A stretch of DNA of 64,000 nucleotides, taken from contig CM053266.1 of the NCBI GenBank assembly GCA_028583415.1, positions 43,333,758-43,397,757 on the forward strand, given 5' to 3'. Position 1 is the first letter of the stretch. Each line of letters opens with the position of its first letter. A model generated the notes under the pieces. It did no database searches. It saw only the letters and a program-made list of their open reading frames with translations, and was not told the DNA's origin. Position numbers and translations under genes: made by a program. Shown in pieces: positions 1 through 11,815 of this stretch. The DNA comes from Protea cynaroides. Taxonomy: Eukaryota; Streptophyta; Magnoliopsida; Proteales; Proteaceae.

Positions 1-1518
<1,518 letters not shown>

Positions 1519-1523
1519 GTTTC

Positions 1524-2073
1524 TAAGAGTAATTGAAAAAACAGAGAATAGTTTGAAGTGAAAGCATCATTCAAATTGAGCGAGCTATTCTGGGATCCAA
1601 ATCGTCTCTTGCCTGAGATTTGGCAGGAGACGGGGCTGCTCGGATGGATGGCCGACACGTGTCTGTCTGGTGAATCCGAACCCTCCATCCGAGCCGACAC
1701 TCAAGCCGATAAACTGAGCCGACAGGGAGTGTCGGCTCGAATGGAGGGCTCGGATTCACCCGACAGACAGTGTCCACCATCCATCCGAGCAGCCACGTCT
1801 CCTGCCAAATCACTGGCAGGAGACGATTTCAATTCGCTATTCTGTTCTATATATGGTTCTATTTATAACCTTACATTAAGAAGGCCATGTCAGCTTTATT
1901 ACAGCTGTGAACACTACTAATGAACTCAAGAATAAAAGAATCTTTCTATAACTAAGAAACAGAAAATGGCTATACTGTTACAAAGCTGTTAAAAGTCGGA
2001 AGTCTCCAGATTGGAACTCTTTGGACCTTCAGATTGACTGGCTGATGATGACATGGCCATTGTAGTGTTAATA
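1524..2073 (-). repeat. 3' LTR of the Copia element, containing a palindromic insertion
   Basis: It aligns with 10694-11043: both start with TAAGAGTAATTG on the plus strand and end GTAGTGTTAATA. This copy carries the 243-bp element at 1593-1835. It also keeps about 120 bp after 1850 that are missing from the 5' LTR, where a deletion joins two CTATA-like words. Confidence 0.9.
1593..1835. mobile_element. palindromic MITE-like element with 9-bp target duplication (copy 1)
   Basis: The direct repeat GCTATTCTG stands at 1584-1592 and 1836-1844. The 5' LTR has a single uninterrupted site (GAGCGAGTTGTTCTG) at the equivalent point. The ends are inverted (GGATCCAAATCGTCTC against the complement of GAGACGATTTCAATTC), and the arms pair along nearly the whole length around a centre near 1715. 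A 9-bp duplication and long inverted arms are typical of non-autonomous Mutator-like elements. It has no coding capacity; apparent frames here are the two arms read in each direction. Related copies lie at 11072 and 52909. Confidence 0.88.
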
Positions 2074-2082
2074 CCCCCCTTT
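2074..2082 (-). other. polypurine tract of the Copia element
   Basis: On the minus strand the run AAAGGGGGG directly precedes the 3' LTR start (TATTAACAC). This is where plus-strand DNA synthesis is primed in LTR retrotransposons. Confidence 0.85.
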
Positions 2083-2099
2083 AAACTGAGCTGCGGGTG

Positions 2100-2592
2100 T
2101 GACCGTATGCCTAGTTTGTCACAGATAGCTTTAAATGAAGATCGAGGCAGGGGTTTTATAAAAATATCAGCAAGTTGGTGAGACGAAGATACAAACTGAG
2201 TTTGAATAAGGCCAATTGCTACCTTCTTGTAAACAAAATGATAATAACTTAATATGTTTGGTTCTTGTATGAAACTCTAGATTGATAGTCATGTGAAGGG
2301 CTCCCAAATTGTCACACAATAGAACTGCAGGTTGAGTCTAAGGAATACCAAGGTCTCTCAATAAATAAATAAAAACCAAGTAAGTTCGATTGTGGTGGAT
2401 GCCATGGCTCTATATTTAGCCTCTGTACTAGATCTAGCAACAGTTGGTTGCTTCTTTGCACTACATGAAATGAGATTTGTCCCAAGGAATGTACATAATC
2501 AGGTTGTAGAACGCTGAGTGATTGGGTATCCTGCCCAATCTGAGTCTAAGTAGGTAGACAGCTCAAAGAACTGAGTTAACTTATGGTAATAC
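2100..2592 (-). pseudogene. Copia RNase H domain remnant
   Basis: Minus-strand translation in shifting frames gives a recognisable Copia RNase H: DSDWAGYP, then QRSTT, a cysteine-containing FLGTNLISCSAKKQ stretch and the signature SSTEAKYRAMA, followed by HIKL and the C-terminal tail. Several stops and frameshifts show it is dead. It is the continuation of the RT domain that ends near 5190; the solo LTR at 2598-5187 separates the two halves. Confidence 0.85.
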
Positions 2593-2597
2593 CATGG

Positions 2598-5187
2598 TGT
2601 AAGTGTTGATCACAGGTTGACACTGAGAGGGGAGATAAATCAGTGTCTTTAAAAATTCTTCTAAATAATTCCTTGAAGACGTGTTGCCTTGAGTTGACAC
2701 TCTACTCACTGACCACAACCACACTATCACAGAAGCAATCATAAACACACAATCATATGCACAACCACCTCGCTACCACAGAGTGGTCAGGTCTACCACG
2801 TTGTGCATACCCATCCTATAAGTCTCCACGCACTTCACAAGATACAAATAAACACAGCTCACAACACAATATATACATGGTTCACCACCACAGTGTGTGA
2901 TGGCTAGTCCACAGAATAATGCCCTACGAGCTCCTTATATACTCAATACACTTCTTTTTGCTGTCTACACAGCAGGGAGTACATACACCCAATTTACCTA
3001 GCATAAAACTAGAAGGGCACACATGTGCCAGGAATTTCAGATATCAAGTACCAGTGTTCAACACACGTTGCACACCACACTTAACCCGTACCCACGGGAA
3101 GCAATTAATATAATGAACGGGCTTATATCGATGTCCTACAATGAAAGCTCATACAAACTTCATTCCCCAACCCAAATGCAGTCTAGGTATTCTCATAGAC
3201 ATTTCATCATACACCTCATAGTCTATGGAATACAATAAAATAGAGAAATGCTCAAGTGGATTACCTTTTGTTGATAACTCTACAACTAGATGCTCACTTT
3301 ATGTAAGGAAGTCCAAAATCGGGTTCTCCAATCTTCAAAGATGTCATAACAAGCTCCATTTTCTTCTTTGGTGTTTTTACAAACACCTTAAGTGCATACC
3401 TCCTTTTCACAAACTCAAGAACACCATTAATATCACAAGAGAGCCTCACCGTGTTCTTGCATGTCTTGAATAGACTCAATGACACCTCACACAACCCATA
3501 GAGTATAAATGAGAGGAAGTGATCTTCAATACTAGATCAAACCAAAACCCTAGCTTGGTATTTTAGTCAAAACAAAAGAAGCTTCTTCTACAAGCTCTCA
3601 TTACCTCCACTAATGGCTCACAACCATTCACAAGTTTGTAATAGACCCCCAATGATCTCCATAAAGATTGGTGTAGATATTCAATCCATTAGAACTCACC
3701 AAAACCTTCCAAGAGAGATTTTTTGCCTAAAAACCCAAGCCTCTACCCGGTTTTTTTTCGTTCGCAGCTGCTCCAACTCTTCCAACAAAGAAGGTGACAA
3801 TTTGAATCACCTAATTTGGAGTTATAATAGAGGATGTTGATTTAAAGATGATGCAATCAGATATCATAAAAAAGCATCTTCCTGCATGTGTACGTATACA
3901 TGAGAAGCACCATAACAGTCACTTAAGTGACTCAATTTTGCATCTGCCAATTAAGTGATCCCATGTAGCGGTAGTGCATTAATTTTCATGCATCATGTAC
4001 TAAGATATCACAAAAGGGCATCTTCTCGCATGTGTACCTATACTTGAGAAGCACTATAACAGTCACTTAAGTGATTGAATTTTGCATGTGCCAATTAAGT
4101 GATCTCATATAGCGGCAGCACATTAATTTTCATGCATCCGATCTTCCTTACATGTCTTCCACCATAGGATTAGAACAAATATTTCATGATCAACCAAAAA
4201 TATGCTGCTCCCAGCAAATAAAAGGATTCACGCAGGAATCTCAATGCCATTGACTAGCAGTACTTGATCCCGCACTTTCTTAGACCGTCCGATTGGGATT
4301 TTTGTCTTGAAACTCCATCCAGGCCATTGATATGGCTTCTTTTACTTTCTATTTTGCTAAAAATACCCCCAACAATTTTATCATTGGCCTCTGTAATTGG
4401 GTTTGATGAGCACAAAACTCATCTCAGTAAGACACTTCCAAAGAGTTTTTCTCTCTCTTGGAATAGTGTCGAATAGGTGGAGTGCATGCTAGTTCTTGCG
4501 GGAGAACATGGCCAAGCAAGTGCGGCTATGGCCTCCGGGCCTTGCTGCCTTGCGGCCCTTGCTGTTATGGACCCATGCGGCATGGCCTTATGACACGGCA
4601 GCTAGCTTGTGGCTAAGCCATGTGGCTGCTGCTGTTGGGTGCTGTCATGCGGCCTGGTGGTGCCTGTGAGCTACTGTGGCATGGCCAAATGCCATGGCTC
4701 GGTGGCCACCTCACCCATGGGTCCCACCCATAGTCCTTCTCTCCTTTCATTCTCTCTCTTCTTTCTTTCTCTTCAATCAAATGCTTGCCACATCATTCTC
4801 TCTCTTCTTTTCTTTCTTAACATTTTCTCTCTCTTTCTTCTCTCTTCATTATATACTTGTTAAATGTCCCATTAGATGCCGCATCACTAGAGATTGCAAC
4901 ACATCATCAATGGGGCCCATTGTGGGATCTAGTGTCACCTTAGTAGGGTCCACTCACTTTCTCTCTTTAGAATTTCTATCTCTTTATTTTCTCGCTCTAG
5001 ATCAAACAATCCATATCATTTGTGAAACCGGCACTCTGTAGAACACTATAGAACATGCCCAAGGCTTCTTCATCACTGCCACTTGCATAGACACTCTCTC
5101 TCCTACACTGACACCCTCTCTCCTCATTTCGCTGACTGTAAGTTCAACTATGCTGCTACCTCAGCCAATTTGCCAACAATGACAACA
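2598..5187 (-). mobile_element. long solo LTR (2.6 kb) inserted in the Copia RT/RNase H region
   Basis: The segment begins TGTAAGTG and ends GACAACA on the plus strand, and is flanked by the 5-bp direct repeat CATGG (2593-2597 and 5188-5192). It splits the Copia polymerase between the RT connection and RNase H. There is no internal pol sequence, so it is a solo LTR left by LTR-LTR recombination. Its minus-strand end has the CCCCTCTCAGTGTCAA motif that I associate with long Copia (SIRE-like) LTRs. A related LTR lies on the plus strand near 61792-63884, and an end fragment near 18490-18770. No reading frame inside looks like a gene. Confidence 0.9.
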
Positions 5188-6280
5188 CATGGCCAATAGT
5201 AAGGTCCCATTGACATACCTCACGATTCTTTTAATCATCTGGAAATGATTTTGCTTGGGAGAATGCATGAATTGGCATATCTGATTCACAGCATACGACA
5301 GATTTGGTCGAGTTATGGTTAGATATTGAAGAGCTCCTGCTAGGCTCCGATACTGTGTACCATCAGTATCGATGGAAAGAGACAGATCTGATGCTAATGA
5401 TGACGGGCTCATTGATGTGGAGATAGGCTTCAATGCCTCAAAATGAGATCTTCTTAAAATATCAGCAGCATACTTGGTCTGTGATAGGAATAGACCTTGC
5501 TCAGTATGTTGTACTTCGATACCCAGAAAGAAATGCAGAGAGCCGAGATCTTTCATTGCAAAGGTGTCGGCCAAGTTGTGGATGAATGACTCAAGTATGG
5601 AGGGTTTGTTCCCAGTCAGTACAATGTCGTCCACATATAAAAGTAGGTACATTGTAGCAACATCAGATTGAAAAACGAAGAGGGATGAGTCTGACTGACT
5701 GCAGATAAAACCATACTCAATCAGTAAGTCATTGAATCTATCAAACCATGCTCTTGGTGCCTGTTTCAGGCCATATAGAGCTCGGTGCAAACAACATACT
5801 GATTTTGGTTATGATGCATCTATAAATCCTGGAGGTTGACTCATGTACACAGAAGTTTGTAGAAAGCCATTTAAGAAGGCATTTTTTTCATTTAACTGTC
5901 TTATATGCCATTTTTTCACAGTAGCAATTGAGAGCACTAACCGAATGGTTGCAGGATTAATAACTGAACTGAATGTTTCGTAGAAATCCATACCTTCCTA
6001 TTGTGCATAGCCTTTGGTGACAAATCTAGCTTTAAGTGGCTCCAAACTCCCATCTGCTTTGAGTTTAGTTTTGAAGATCCATCTACAACCTACTATGTTT
6101 ATGTGTGGCTCAAAAGGAACTAGACTCCATCTGTTATTTTGGGCCAAAGTTGTCATCTCTTCTTCCATAGCAGCTCGCCATCCATCGTGTGACAGAGCAG
6201 CTTTTACACTTGTAGGCTCAGTTGGTATTGTGGTGCTGAACAGGGCATACCGAGGATTGGGCTAGGTAATTCCACTTTTG
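5188..6280 (-). pseudogene. Copia reverse transcriptase remnant
   Basis: The minus-strand frames at 5161-5790 and 5809-5991 carry the Copia RT core: NEKNAFLNGFLQTSVYMSQPPGF, then LYGLKQAPRAWFDRF, the catalytic YVDDIVLTG, FAMKDLG..HFFLGIE, and YRSLAGALQYLT.TRPNLSYAVN. Upstream, FKTKLKADGSLEPLKARFV-type sequence is read through 6000-6130 in another frame. A stop between the two main frames (near 5800) and an upstream frameshift inactivate it. The open frame runs past the CATGG target site into the solo LTR, which cuts off the RNase H half. Confidence 0.92.
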
Positions 6281-6404
6281 CTCAAGTGACGATCTGGTGA
6301 TTGCTTGATAATGGAAGCACAGTAGGAGGCTGTGATGTTCCTATTTGAATGGACTTGGTGAGTTAGCCTCTAAAGCATCTGATGGTAAGACATGATCTGA
6401 GGCT

Positions 6405-7424
6405 ATGCAAGCAGTTTGAGATGAAGGTTGAGAAATTGAGACTTCAGGTGCTGTAACTTTAGGACCTTCAACAAAGTGGTATTTCATATGAAATTTTAGT
6501 GGCTTCAGTAGTAGGTATAATTCTCTCTACAGTTGGTAAATTTTCTGTAGGTGGAGGATTGAACCAAGAATCAACTTGGTTAGTAGAACTTTCTGTAGTC
6601 ACAAGTGCTGTAGCTGCAGAGAGAGTATTGTCTTCTTCAGATGATGCTATCCACCTTTCAAATACACTGATCTCCATGAACTGTTGTGGTGCTTCAATTG
6701 ACTATACATTTTTGCGACAAGCGAATGTATTTTCATCGAAAACAACATGTCATGAGATGTACATTCTCCCAGTAGGCAAGTAAAAGCAGCGATATCATTT
6801 GTGATGATCGTTGTAACCCAAAAATACACACGGGGCAGACCTCTATTCAAACTTTTTGTCTGTGGTATATCAAAGACATGGAAAGTATAATGAACTGAAA
6901 GTCCTTAGCATTGTGTAATCAGGTTGCTTCTCAAACAGAACTGATAAGGGTGATTTCATTTGCAATATTTTGGAGGGCAATCCATTGATTATCAATACAG
7001 CTGTTGAGAATGCTTCTACCCAGAATTGTTTGGCAACTCGAGAGTGATAGATCATGGCTAATCCTAGCTCCTTTATGTGTCGGTGTTTCCTCTCAACAAC
7101 ACTATTTTGCTCAGGTGTGCCAGGACATGAAATATGATGAAGTATTCCACACTTAAAAAAGATGATCCTGAAGCTTTTGATTGCAAAATTCCCCCACCCC
7201 CATCGGAACTGAAATACTTTAATTTTTCTATCTAGCTGCCTTTCTATCATTGTTTGAAATTGTATGAAAATTTTGTAGAAGTCTGATTTATGTTTCAGAG
7301 GGTATAGCCATCTATATCTTGAGAAGTCGTCTACGAATAAAATGTAGTGACTAAATCCATGTCTATTGATCTAGGTGTCTTACCCCCCCCATAGGTCACA
7401 GTGGATGCACTCTAATGGAGGAGT
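6405..7424 (-). pseudogene. second copy of the Copia integrase/linker segment
   Basis: About 1,020 bp that match 7996-9015 closely. It encodes an integrase C-terminal half on the minus strand (GILHHISCPGTPEQNSVVERKHRHIKELGLAMI at about 7000-7165) followed by the linker ending in ERWIASSEEDN. The copy order on the minus strand is IN-linker-foreign segment-IN-linker-RT, so the element carries a partial internal duplication. Both copies are broken by frameshifts. Confidence 0.88.
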
Positions 7425-7995
7425 AATTCGACAAGATCCCAAACTTGGTTCTTATACATAGAATCCATCTCATCCTTCATGGTGTTAAGCCATAGAATAG
7501 AATCATTACAGTTCATGCCTTGTGAAAATGATGTTGGATCTTGATTAAGCCCATCACCACCATCACTATTTTGGAAGTAAACTTGATAATCAGAAGATAT
7601 TGCTGGTTTTCTGACTCTTGAGGATCTTCTTAACACTATTTAATCATCAACCTCACTTTGTGCTTGAGAAGGTTGAGTAAAGAGGAGATTAACATATCTC
7701 TTGCTGGTCCTGGTCCGACGAATACCGAATCAGCCTCTGCGGAAGTGTTCGAAGTATTCGATGCCATTGCCGTCAAGTTTCTCTTGAGAGTCTTATTCAC
7801 TGTGTTTAGGGACTGCCTTCTGGTTTCTCAGACTCTCTTTAGAAGGATACGAATGGATGGATCGCGTAACCTTTCTGGAAACCAGAGTGCCTCTCTTATA
7901 TACCTCCTTGTAACTGTCTCCCATCAAGACAGTTACAGGTGATGGCGGGTCCCACTTTGCACACGTGTCAGACTGACATGGCAATAGGGCCACAT
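7425..7995 (-). other. unique segment between the duplicated copies, with a different Copia linker
   Basis: This 570-bp stretch has no partner in the duplication. On the minus strand 7412-7636 it reads RRSSRVRKPAISSDYQVYF, then DPTSFSQGMN, WLNTMKDEMDSM and VWDLVEL. That is the conserved linker before RT in another Copia lineage, unlike this element's own linker. The part at 7660-7995 is unrecognised. The join of foreign linker and duplicated IN suggests a chimeric copy made during reverse transcription or a later nested insertion. Confidence 0.65.
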
Positions 7996-9100
7996 CATCC
8001 GACAATGCAAGCAATTTGAGATGAAGGTTGAGAAATTAAGACTTCAGGTGCTGTAACTTTAGGATCTTCAACAAGTGGTATTTCATATGAAATTTCAGTG
8101 GCTTCAGTAATAGGTATAATTCTCTCTACTGTTGGTAGATTTTCTGTAGGTGGAGGATTGAACCAAGAATCAACTCGGTTAGTAGAACTTTCTGTAGTCA
8201 CAAGTGCTGCAGGTGCAGAGAGAGTATTGTCTTCTTCAGATGATGCTATCCACCTTTCAAATACACTGATCTCCATGAACTGTTGTGGTGCTTCAATTGA
8301 CTACACATTCTTGCGACAAGGGAATGTATTTTCATCGAAAACAACATGTCGTGAGATGTACATTCTCCCAGTAGGCAAGTAAAAGCAGTGATATCCTTTG
8401 TGATGATCACTGTAACCCAAAAATACACACGGGGCTGACCTCTATTCTAACTTTTTGTCTGTGTTAATATCAAAGACATGGAAAGCATAATGAACCGAAA
8501 GTCCTTAGCATTGTGTAATCAGGTTGCTTCTCCAACAGAACTGATAAGGGTGATTTCATTTGCAATATTTTGGAGGGCAATCTGTTGATTATGAATACAG
8601 CTGTCGAGAATGCTTCTACCCAGAATTGTTTAGCAACTCGAGAGTGATAGATCATGGCTAATCCTAGCTCCATTATGTGTCGGTGTTTCCTCTCAACAAC
8701 ACTATTTTGCTCAGGTGTACCAGGACATGAAATATGATGAAGTATTCCACACTTAAAAAGATGATCCTGACGCTTTTGATTGCAAAATTCCCCCACCCCC
8801 ATCAGACTGAAATACTTTAGTTTTTCTATCTAGTTGCCTCTATCATTGTTTGAAATTGTATGAAAATTTTGTAGAAGTCTGATTTATGTTTCAGAAGGTA
8901 TAGCCAACTGTATCTTGAGAAGTCGTCTACGAATAGAATGTAGTGACTAAATCCATGTCTACTGATCTAGGTGCCTTACCCCATATGTCACAGTGGATAT
9001 GCTCTAATGGATGAGTAGAGTGAGTGAAAGAAGTTGAAAAAGGAAGTCTATGACTTTTGCTTAATTGACAACTTGAACAAACACTAAGAAAATTGTTGGT
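7996..9100 (-). pseudogene. Copia integrase and linker, first copy
   Basis: The minus-strand frame 8470-8802 contains CGILHHISCPGTPEQNSVVERKHRHI, with the catalytic glutamate of the DDE integrase in the NSVVERKHRHI motif, then AVFIINRLPSKILQMKSPLSVL and FGSLCFPCL. This is the C-terminal half of a Copia integrase core. The upstream catalytic aspartates would fall in the disrupted 8820-9090 stretch. The linker at 7995-8428 includes HNSSWRSVYLKGG and ERWIASSEEDN. Frameshifts separate the pieces. Confidence 0.87.
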
Positions 9101-9105
9101 AACTT

Positions 9106-9720
9106 TTATATATTGATGTTACTGTAAAAATTGTATAATGTTTTGTTGTGAATGTCCAAGTCGCTGATACCATATCTCTGTGGATGCAGATCTGAAATGA
9201 GTTGAAAAATGAGCTTCTGTATTGATTGTTGATGATGGTATTGAGTTGCTGAAACCATATAGTCCTCTGCTATTCCCTGATGCCAGTACCTACTTTGTCT
9301 GAGCATGTTTGATCTGAAACCCTGATTTGTTAAACTCAAAGTGGCATGGATAGTCATTTGTCATCTGAGAAACAGAGATGAAATTATTTCGAATTTTGGG
9401 AACAACCAGAACATTTGAAAGAGGTAAACCTGAGTGTCCAGATTTAATAGTGCCATCTCCAATGTGAGTGATAGGAATATGCTCACCATTCCCTACCATA
9501 ATAGTGCTTGATCCACAGTAATGTTTGAAGTTTTGAAGATTACCTATAGAGTCGGTCATATGGGCCGTTGCTCCGGTGTCTGGGAACCATTAAGTGTCCT
9601 GGGAATCCGAAATATGCCTAGCTGCCAAAGCTTTGGGAATATTTGGAAGTTGATAGTTCGTATCAAATCTTCCCCAACATTTCAAAGCTCCATGGCCCAA
9701 CTTATTGCATATTTAACATC
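9106..9720 (-). pseudogene. Copia protease and pre-integrase remnant
   Basis: On the minus strand 9290-9559 reads MTDSIGNLQN, then the V.NGEHIPITHIGDGTI segment and LPLSNVLVVPKIRNNFISVSQMTND. This is the typical Copia aspartic protease with the adjoining pre-integrase region. The active-site WF.DTGA region lies just upstream, near 9560-9600, in a shifted frame. A zinc-knuckle-like stretch (CWGRFDTN) is read near 9650-9690. Confidence 0.82.
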
Positions 9721-9723
9721 GGA

Positions 9724-10660
9724 TTACCGATGTACTTGCTCTGGTATTCTGGGAATTTTGAGTAGAAGAATTCTGGGAATTTTGAGTAGAAGTATTTGAA
9801 TTGAATTTGGCAGCGATAGGACTCCTTTGTTGGTGTTCTGTACAATAGACAGAGGATCAGAGGGAATTGTGTGCTCAAACTTCTGAATATGCTGATTGCT
9901 TTGATGGAAACCACGACCCCTGGATGTGAATGCTCCTCTTCGATTTGCCTTGGAATTTTTCTCACCATAATAAGCAAAATGAGGAGAGGAGTTACCTGCA
10001 TTATGCTGATTCCTCAGGTCATGACTCTGGAGAAGAGGAATTAGATATGCATAACGCAATACCGGTGGTTTCAACATTGAAGTGGAAAACGATTCATATT
10101 CTGGCCCCAAGTTTGTAATTAGAGAGAATCCTTTCCTTTGGTCTGGTATAGGCTTCCCAATAGCATTGAGTTGATCACAGATGTTCTTGAAATTGCGAAG
10201 ATACTCAGACAAAGACATTGTGTCAGTCTTGGTTAAGTAATTTAATTTTGAGAGAAGTTCGAACTATCTGGCTTCAGATACCTAAGAGTAGGCAGCAGAG
10301 AGTGAGTGTATTCCAAAGATCAGCTACTGTGGAGACTCCAACTGCATGACCAAGTACTTCTTTCGACAGAGTGTCGGTAATCCAGGCTTTAACAAGCCAA
10401 TCAGTTTTGATCCAAGATGTATAATCTGGATTTGTAGTTTTCTTTCCATCAGATAGGATAAGAACTGGATCTGAGGAAGTTATAGTTCATTGATAAAGCC
10501 AACCAGGTCCTGGCTTTCATTGAGGGAGAGAATTTGTGTTTCCCACAGTTAAGTAATTTGAAGGAGTGAGTTTCAGAGAGACGAAATTGGCTACGTGAAT
10601 CAAGGTTGAGGGAAAGTAATAGAGAGAGACCGGAGTTGAGGATGAAGAAGACATTGATTT
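9724..10660 (-). pseudogene. Copia gag remnant
   Basis: The minus-strand frame 9724-10218 reads MSLSEYLRNFKNICDQLNAIG, then ITNLGPEYESFSTSMLKPP, which is the Copia gag core. A Gly/Arg-rich stretch (RRGAFTSRGRGF) follows, in the position of the nucleocapsid region. The N-terminal part extends to about 10660 in broken frames (WLALSMNY, ARTWL). Confidence 0.85.
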
Positions 10661-10681
10661 TGCAAGATTTCTCTTGACGCA

Positions 10682-10693
10682 GCTCTGATACCA
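10682..10693 (-). other. primer-binding site of the Copia element (initiator Met-tRNA type)
   Basis: The minus strand reads TGGTATCAGAGC immediately after the 5' LTR end. This is the standard match to the 3' end of plant initiator methionine tRNA. Confidence 0.92.
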
Positions 10694-11043
10694 TAAGAGT
10701 AATTGAAAAAAACAGAGAATAGTTTGAACTGAAAGCTTCGTTCAACTTGAGCGAGTTGTTCTGTTCTATATACTGTTACAAAGCTATTACAAGTCGAAAG
10801 TCCCAAGATTGGAACTCTCTGGATCGGGGAACCGAATCCTCTCCCGCGGCAGGAGATTCCGGAGATTCTTGCCGCTGATCCAAGGGCTGGGGATCAGTCA
10901 ACCCGTCTACCAATACTTTGGGAGGTGGGCCGACTGAAATCCCGCCCTTGGCCGGCGGCAGGTGGACGGGAGAGGATTTTTATACCTGGATCGGACCTTT
11001 AGGTTGACTGGCTGATGATGACGTGGCTATTGTAGTGTTAATA
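10694..11043 (-). repeat. 5' LTR of the Copia element, containing a MITE
   Basis: This copy lies upstream of gag and next to the primer-binding site. It carries the insertion at 10828-10985 and lacks about 120 bp found in the other LTR. Together with the 3' LTR it defines the element's TA...TA ends and the GTTTC target duplication. Confidence 0.9.
10828..10985. mobile_element. MITE (second family) with 9-bp target duplication, copy 1
   Basis: The direct repeat CTGGATCGG occurs at 10819-10827 and 10986-10994. The other LTR lacks the insertion at this point (CTCTTTGGACCTTCAG). The ends are inverted (GAATCCTCTCCCG against the complement of CGGGAGAGGATTTT). The 158-bp body has no coding potential. 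A diverged copy lies at 53299-53448 with the shared core GTCTACCAATAC and GATTGAAATCCCG/GACTGAAATCCCG. The 9-bp duplication points to Mutator-type transposition. Confidence 0.85.
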
Positions 11044-11071
11044 GTTTCAAGTGATTCTGGCTGATTATGAT

Positions 11072-11313
11072 GGATTTACATCGTCTCCTTCCAGTGGTTC
11101 TGGGAGGATAGTGGCAACCTATCTCGGATGGTTGCCACGTGGTTGTCGGTGAATCTAAGACCCACGTCCGAGTCGACACCCTCTGTCGGCTTGGCTTGTC
11201 AGCTGGGCGTCGACTCGAATGTGGGTCTCGAATTCACCGAGAGCCACGTGGCAACCATCCGAGATAGGTTGCCACTGTCCTCCCAAACCACTAGGAGGAG
11301 ACGATGCGGATCC
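11072..11313. mobile_element. palindromic MITE-like element, copy 2
   Basis: It is flanked by GATTATGAT (11063-11071) and GATTATTAT (11314-11322), a 9-bp duplication with one difference. The ends are inverted: GGATTTACATCGTCTCC against GGATCCGCATCGTCTCC on the other strand. The whole 242 bp folds back on itself through paired blocks such as GGTTGCCACGTGG and CCACGTGGCAACC. It belongs to the same family as 1593-1835 and 52909-53150. Confidence 0.85.
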
Positions 11314-11322
11314 GATTATTAT

Positions 11323-11765
11323 CCAGCCAGAATCAGAATCAGTGAGAACAAATCAGATACTCTTGATGAACCTTGTTGATGACATATATTCCTAAAGATA
11401 ATGTGTTAGCATGAGATTCTTCCCTTGAAATGACAAAAATGTAGTAAAAACAGCATTTACTACAAAAATGAATCAATTCAAAACAAATAGGCTTGACTTT
11501 TTCTCTATAAACTATAAATTGATTTATGCAATTTGAAATTAATCATAACCTACTTCTCTAAGCATGAGACCGCATGTTCATGTCTTGGAGTTGCATGTGA
11601 ATCCATTCAAACAATACAAGATGAACCTAATACATCAAATGATGGGAATCGTTCAACAAAATGCATTTTTCCCCATCGGTTCCTGTTTCGATCTAAAATA
11701 GTGAAAAATGAAAATTTAATAGAAAATAGCATTTCCATTGTTTGTTTTACAATAAAAATGAACAG

Positions 11766-11815
<50 letters not shown>

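Larger units (their letters stand above)
1524..11043 (-). mobile_element. complete Copia LTR retrotransposon, degenerate, with nested insertions
   Basis: The element is bounded by LTRs at 1524-2073 and 10694-11043 and flanked by the 5-bp direct repeat GTTTC at 1519-1523 and 11044-11048. On the minus strand the LTR begins TATTAACAC and ends ATTACTCTTA, so it has non-canonical TA...TA ends instead of TG...CA. A primer-binding site (10682-10693) and a polypurine tract (2074-2082) sit exactly against the LTRs. The order on the minus strand is gag, protease, integrase, linker, RT, RNase H, which is the Copia order. Stops and frameshifts break every domain. A 2.6 kb solo LTR, two small DNA elements and an internal duplication have expanded it to 9.5 kb. 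Confidence 0.93.

Noticed and set aside
1558..1920. Open frames on both strands over 1512-1920
   Set aside because: They are the two arms of a palindromic element read in each direction; repeated MEGSDSPDR words come from the inverted repeat, not from a gene.
4609..5041. Cys/Leu/Ser-rich frames near 4609-5041
   Set aside because: They lie inside a solo LTR delimited by CATGG duplications, in CT-rich sequence, with no similarity to a known family.
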